Positions 42,585-46,167 of a stretch of 46,167 nucleotides of DNA are shown one piece after another. The DNA lies in assembly GCF_001510645.1 (NCBI RefSeq), contig NZ_LMVB01000004.1, positions 541-46,707 of the forward strand. The letters run 5' to 3'. A program made the position numbers and the translations under genes. This DNA is from Paenibacillus sp. FJAT-29882 (GTDB taxonomy: Bacteria; Bacillota; Bacilli; Bacillales; DSM-1321). The notes beneath the pieces were generated by a model. The model saw only the letters and a list, made by a program, of their open reading frames with translations. It did no database searches and was not told the DNA's origin. Position 1 is the stretch's first letter. Each line of letters begins with the position of its first letter.

Positions 42585-42749
42585 TTGAATACAACTCTAG
42601 CAACTTTTATGAAACTCGCATTAACTGCCGTAGTCATTTCTGGTCTTCTTTATATGGTTGGCTATTCTCTATTAGAGGATGAAAGTGATAAACAAATTAA
42701 ATATATAGATGAAAATATTGACGAAGGTTTAAAAAATTTCGGTAAATAA
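42585..42749 (+). CDS. mini-pilin-like protein 2 (54 residues)
   Basis: MNTTLATFMKLALTAVVISG then LLYMVGYSLLEDE and an acidic C-terminus. Same start motif as protein 1. TTG 42585 is preceded by AAGGTGGG. It lies 12 bp after protein 1. Confidence 0.8.
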   Translation: MNTTLATFMKLALTAVVISGLLYMVGYSLLEDESDKQIKYIDENIDEGLKNFGK

Positions 42750-42776
42750 TTTGATAGGAGTGAAGGGGGGGTTGCC

Positions 42777-42926
42777 ATGAATAAAACACTTACGACATTT
42801 ATGTCACTTTTCTTTACGATTACAATTCTACTCGCATTATTTATAGGAGTTGTCTTTTCAACTCTTGAAGAAAAAGATAGTCATTATTTGAATAATCTAA
42901 ATAATTACCAAATTGAAGAAAAATAG
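42777..42926 (+). CDS. mini-pilin-like protein 3 (49 residues)
   Basis: MNKTLTTFMSLFFTITILLA then LFIGVVFSTLEEKD and an acidic, Asn-rich end. Same TLxTFM start motif. AGTGAAGGGGGGG lies upstream of ATG 42777. Confidence 0.8.
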   Translation: MNKTLTTFMSLFFTITILLALFIGVVFSTLEEKDSHYLNNLNNYQIEEK

Positions 42927-42939
42927 GGAGATGAATTAA

Positions 42940-43119
42940 ATGAAATCAGCGTTAGCAACTTTTATGGGTCTTGCTTTAACAGCCACAGTGATTTTTGCAT
43001 TAATGTTTATGGTAGGGTACAAAGTAGTCGATGATGAGATTACGGGTTCAGGTGGGTATTCAGATACAGTGACAAAAGTGGAGAAACCACTAACTTCAGC
43101 TTCTCAAGTTCGAAAATAA
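42940..43119 (+). CDS. mini-pilin-like protein 4 (59 residues)
   Basis: MKSALATFMGLALTATVIFA, then LMFMVGYKVVDDE and a Gly/Ser/Thr-rich tail of about 25 residues. Same LATFM start motif. GGGAG lies 7 nt upstream of ATG 42940. Confidence 0.8.
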   Translation: MKSALATFMGLALTATVIFALMFMVGYKVVDDEITGSGGYSDTVTKVEKPLTSASQVRK

Positions 43120-43131
43120 AAAAACTGGTAG

Positions 43132-43158
43132 GAGAGAAAGCCCAAATTACTTTCTCTC
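43132..43158 (+). terminator. weak hairpin between mini-pilin 4 and the next gene
   Basis: GAGAGAAAG / CTTTCTCTC arms with a 9-nt loop and TTATACTT after it. It may reduce, not end, transcription, as the next gene is in the same family. Confidence 0.45.
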
Positions 43159-43188
43159 TTATACTTATTCAAAGGATGGTGATATTTG

Positions 43189-43566
43189 ATGTCTCAAACA
43201 TTAGCAAAATGGATGACTTTATTTTTAGTTGTGACAATCATGTTTACTCCTATTCTTTATTATCTTGATACATTAAATCGGAAAGCAGTAGATGCAGTAT
43301 TGCAACAGGGATTAAAAGAAGCAAGTATTGAGGGGTATATGAGTAACGAAGTAGTTAACAAAATGGTAGATACATTAGTAAACGATTATAATTTTGATGA
43401 AGATGTTATAGATATAGCTGGGACAACACTTTATACCCAAAGAAAAGAATATATTGAAATTACTATTACAGTTCCGCGTACTCCAGTATTTATACTAAAT
43501 ATTTTCAATCAAGGATCAAAAAAACTTGTAAGAAAATCAATAATAATGAGTGAATACGTTGGATAA
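43189..43566 (+). CDS. larger pilin-like protein with the same N-terminal motif
   Basis: The 125-residue protein begins MSQTLAKWMTLFLVVTIMF, which matches the mini-pilin pattern (xxxTLAxxMxLxxxxT). An about 100-residue soluble domain (DAVLQQGLKEASIEGYMSNEVVNKM...) follows. ATG 43189 follows GGATGGTG. It looks like a TadE-type or adhesive subunit, built from the same helix. Confidence 0.75.
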   Translation: MSQTLAKWMTLFLVVTIMFTPILYYLDTLNRKAVDAVLQQGLKEASIEGYMSNEVVNKMVDTLVNDYNFDEDVIDIAGTTLYTQRKEYIEITITVPRTPVFILNIFNQGSKKLVRKSIIMSEYVG

Positions 43567-43583
43567 GGAGTCTGGTATATTAA

Positions 43584-44078
43584 ATGGGGACAGTCCTAAG
43601 AACATTTTTCCTTGTGTTAATCTGGGCCCAAATTATGGTTATGCAAACTAATTATGATTCTGACGAAACGGCCACTAGAAGATTACATAATGGTTTAGAA
43701 CTTGCAGTACATGATGCTACATTACAAATTATTCCGGCCGAATTAACAGAGGGAAAAATCGTATTTGATCAAGATGTTGCAGAACAAGTACTAATGCAAA
43801 CATTTAAAGAAAATCTTTTACTAGATTCAACTTTGCAACCAGAAAATGAATCTTTTTTCAATAATCAAATTAAAATTGTTTATCTTGAATACATTGATCA
43901 TTCCACCCGTCCGACAGGTTATCCCTTTAATTATTATAATGCAGATTACAATCTACTTGAAATTGTTAATGGCCCATCTATTGTAGCTATTGTTGAAACC
44001 AATTCACCACGTCATTTTTTAGGGGATCCACCAATTTTAAGGCAAGCGGTTGTTTATGAATATAAAGGTCCCTTATGA
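43584..44078 (+). CDS. TadE-like pseudopilin
   Basis: The 164-residue protein begins MGTVLRTFFLVLIWAQIMVM with one TM helix, then a soluble domain (DSDETATRRLHNGLELAVHDATLQIIPAEL). ETATRRLHNGLELAVHDAT is the kind of helix seen in TadE/TadF proteins. GAAGGAG-like spacing precedes ATG. It ends the operon; a hairpin follows at 44179. Confidence 0.7.
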   Translation: MGTVLRTFFLVLIWAQIMVMQTNYDSDETATRRLHNGLELAVHDATLQIIPAELTEGKIVFDQDVAEQVLMQTFKENLLLDSTLQPENESFFNNQIKIVYLEYIDHSTRPTGYPFNYYNADYNLLEIVNGPSIVAIVETNSPRHFLGDPPILRQAVVYEYKGPL

Positions 44079-44178
44079 TTTTGAGCATTTCCTATTTGGT
44101 AAAACTAATGATTTTAGACAAAAGTATTTAGAATTTCAAAGAACTAAATTAACAAATGAGTGCTTTTCGAAAAAACAT

Positions 44179-44206
44179 GGCTGTCTTTATGATAGCCTTT
44201 TCTTAT
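44179..44206 (+). terminator. terminator of the Tad-like operon
   Basis: GGCTGTC / GATAGCC arms (one G-U) around TTTAT, followed by TTTTCTT. It lies about 100 bp after the last gene. Confidence 0.65.
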
Positions 44207-44315
44207 TGTGATGCTATAGTGAAAGTGCTACCGCAATTCACCTCAAAACAAGGGGGAACAAATTTTAAAAATAGTAGTCCGAAAATAATTACATATTCCT
44301 CATACTTATAAATGG

Positions 44316-44352
44316 TATAATGTACCTATAAATTAATAGGAGTGGTATTGTG
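44316..44352 (+). promoter_or_regulatory. predicted SLH gene promoter and start
   Basis: A TATAAT box at 44316-44321 with an extended TGG before it leads to GGAGTGG and GTG 44350. No strong -35 box is obvious. Confidence 0.5.
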
Positions 44353-45369
44353 AAAAAAATATTATCATTTATTGTACTTGTTTTAGTTATTTCTTCTACC
44401 TCTATACCTGCGTTTGCACAAGGAAGTACAAAATTCAAGGATGTCTCTTCTAACCATAGATTCGTTAATCAGATTAACTTCTTGGTTGATCAAGGAGTAA
44501 TTAATGGATTTTACGATGGGACATTTAAACCTAATGATAATTTAAATCTTGTACAAATATTAACAATGCTCTTCAAAGCAAAAGGGATCACACCTTCAAC
44601 CAATGCTCCAGATCCATACTTCGCCGATATATCTAAAGGTGATAAGCATTATAATATGTTTGCCACAGCTGCTGAATTAAGAATTATTCCTTCAGGAGGC
44701 AAAGGATATGATTTCAGTATTAGACCTTATGAGCCAATTACAAGAGGACAAATGGCGAGATATATTAGTATGACTTACAATATTTCTAGATCTTGGGAGG
44801 GAAGGGAATTCAAGGATCTTTCATTTCCTAGTCCTAATTATTTTTATGCAGAAACACTTGCTGCTTATAATATTACACAAGGGTATGAAGATAACACATT
44901 TAGACCTTACGAAAAAATTACACGGGGTCAGTTCTCCGCTTTTATGTATAATTTAATGAATATAAGTGATTCATTAAAAAATAGAGAATTTACTTACAGT
45001 AACTATGACACTGAATTAGAATTTGATGGATTAATAGTAAAGATTTCTAAACCAACCAATTCTGAAAGGGACGGTAGAACGGAAACAAAATTCCATTATT
45101 CAATTAAGAATATTTCTGATTCTCCAAGGACTTTTGGTGCGTTTAAGGTCCATTATGATAAAGGTTTATATCTAGGAAACGCTCCAAGTAGCACAAGACG
45201 ATTAGCTCCAAACGAAGAAGTTATTGATACAGCATCAGGTTTAATTCCAACCATTGACATACCACTTTACGGTAAGCCTTACATGATTGAGTACTCGACA
45301 AATTCAGATGAACTTCAGTGGTTTGTTGAGCCGCTTACTAATTCTTTGAAGTGGGAAGTAAATGATTAA
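44350..45369 (+). CDS. secreted SLH-domain surface protein
   Basis: The 339-residue protein has a signal peptide (MKKILSFIVLVLVISSTSIPAFA, cleavage after about 23). Three S-layer homology repeats follow: FKDVSSNHRFVNQINFLVDQGVINGFYDGTFKPN, then PYFADISKG...YEPITRGQMARYI, then FKDLSF...YEKITRGQFSAFM. A C-terminal DUF4352-like beta domain (YSNYDTELEFDGLIVKISK...) ends it. SLH repeats anchor to pyruvylated wall polysaccharide. It may present the C-terminal domain on the surface. It lies just after the Tad-like operon but has its own promoter and terminator. Confidence 0.88.
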   Translation: MKKILSFIVLVLVISSTSIPAFAQGSTKFKDVSSNHRFVNQINFLVDQGVINGFYDGTFKPNDNLNLVQILTMLFKAKGITPSTNAPDPYFADISKGDKHYNMFATAAELRIIPSGGKGYDFSIRPYEPITRGQMARYISMTYNISRSWEGREFKDLSFPSPNYFYAETLAAYNITQGYEDNTFRPYEKITRGQFSAFMYNLMNISDSLKNREFTYSNYDTELEFDGLIVKISKPTNSERDGRTETKFHYSIKNISDSPRTFGAFKVHYDKGLYLGNAPSSTRRLAPNEEVIDTASGLIPTIDIPLYGKPYMIEYSTNSDELQWFVEPLTNSLKWEVND

Positions 45370-45863
45370 TTATTCAAATGAAGCCCTCATACTCTGTAAG
45401 ATTAAGTATAAGTAATTGTACATTAATCATTATTGAAGGGTGTTTTGTCTATAATGCTTCACATTTAATAAAAAAAGCACATTACTAAATTTAATTTTAG
45501 TAGTGTGCTTTTTATTTTGATTAAATTTTATTTCTAGATTTTTTAAAAGGTGAAACATTTTACAATCACAAAGAAAATAAACATAATAAGAACATAAGTA
45601 CTGTTTTGGGGAGGTGAATAATTGTATGTATAAAATTAAGAAATGACACAAATATAGGTACTTATCTTTAATTAGATAATCACCCATTTAGAGTCAAGAT
45701 AAGCTCATTCACTAAACTTCTTAGCTTTTCAATTTATGAAAATAACTAAAATCATACGTTCGGAAAAAATCCTCCTTCAATTAAAGGGCAGGATTGTTTA
45801 ACAAGGTTATTGAATTTATATGGGAAATACGTATGGAAGCCATTTGATACAAGGGAGAGAACT
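45370..45863. other. intergenic region with a terminator
   Basis: The SLH gene is ended by a strong hairpin (AAAAAGCACATTACTAAA / TTTAGTAGTGTGCTTTTT, about 45472-45513) with T-runs on both sides. Further on, near 45775, AATTAAAGGGCAGGATTGTTTAACA resembles the dispersed repeat family. No other gene is evident before 45864. Confidence 0.6.
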
Positions 45864-46167
45864 ATGAAGAAAACAATTAAACTACTTATTTTCGGGATAC
45901 TCTTAATATTTATGGTTATAGGAATAGTTTCTTTGTATTCTGCATCCAATACCGAGAACCAAATGTCAATTTTGAGGGTAGCTTTCAATAGTTTAACCGA
46001 TGAAGAAATTGCTTTAATTACAGTAACCCCAAAGGATTCAATTGTAAAAAAAGGACCTGTTAATGAAAATATAAAAGCATCAATTGATATAAATTATGCC
46101 AAAGACCAAGTATATTCTGTTACTTTTAATAACACTGAGACTGATACCACTGGAAACCTAGTAGTTT
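45864..46167 (+). CDS. 5' part of a membrane-anchored or exported protein (partial)
   Basis: ATG 45864, after AAGGGAGAG, opens 101 codons that run off the end. Residues about 4-28 form a signal or anchor helix (IKLLIFGILLIFMVIGIVSLY). The outer part starts ASNTENQMSILRVAFNSL and continues ...TDEEIALITVTPKDSIVKKG. No family recognised. Confidence 0.7.
   Translation, partial: MKKTIKLLIFGILLIFMVIGIVSLYSASNTENQMSILRVAFNSLTDEEIALITVTPKDSIVKKGPVNENIKASIDINYAKDQVYSVTFNNTETDTTGNLVV

Noticed and set aside
43584..44078. Possible lipoprotein signal in the TadE-like protein
   Set aside because: There is no lipobox Cys after the N-terminal helix; the helix fits a pilin-like anchor.

Overview
The window is low-GC DNA with strong AGGAGG-type ribosome binding sites, TTG/GTG starts and gene families typical of Bacillaceae. 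It looks like a large part of a low-copy Bacillus-type plasmid rather than chromosome. It carries an iteron origin with a Rep_3 initiator, a tubulin-type (TubZ) partition locus, a VirD4-like coupling ATPase and a Tad/Flp-type secretion operon, and no housekeeping metabolism. These calls come from reading translations and motifs; no database search was run.

Layout. 1-2.2 kb: end of an unknown gene, then a TerD-transglutaminase fusion and a small HExxH metallopeptidase (all minus strand). 2.2-3.9 kb: a Rpn/PD-(D/E)XK nuclease gene beside a truncated direct duplicate. 3.9-7.4 kb: a plasmid replisome module (primase-like CHC2/Toprim protein, SSB, DNA polymerase III beta clamp) behind a leader that carries a terminator. 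7.5-9.5 kb: Rep_3 initiator and its iterons. 10.1-13.4 kb: a winged-helix replication-type protein, a non-coding stretch with several predicted small transcripts, and two overlapping unknown genes. 13.4-16.8 kb: decayed genes, a membrane protein, a NYN-domain protein and an unknown protein. 17-24.3 kb: a minus-strand transfer-like cluster with two Replic_Relax-like proteins, an S1-repeat protein and a VirD4/TraG-like ATPase. 24.4-27 kb: a perfect 63-bp palindrome, TubR-type operator repeats, tubR-like and tubZ-like genes. 27-32 kb: accessory and decaying DNA (XRE regulator with operator, phosphotransferase pseudogene, zinc-ribbon protein, a 633-bp MITE-like element with a passenger gene, tRNA fragments). 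32.2-44.1 kb: regulatory repeats, a TubY-like coiled-coil regulator and a complete-looking Tad-like operon ending in four very small paralogous pilin-like proteins and two larger pseudopilin-like proteins. 44.3 kb to end: an SLH surface protein and the start of another exported protein.

How it may work together. Rep_3 plus iterons start replication, and the clamp, SSB and primase-like protein could make the replicon less dependent on the host. TubR/TubZ and the TubY-like protein segregate it. The coupling ATPase and Replic_Relax-like proteins suggest DNA transfer. No VirB4-type ATPase is visible, so the Tad-like machine (TadA, TadB, TadC, CpaB-like, two CpaE-like ATPases, mini-pilins) is the best candidate in view for the envelope-spanning or contact device. 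Many genes have a strong terminator just upstream of their ribosome binding site, which suggests attenuation or processive antitermination across the plasmid.
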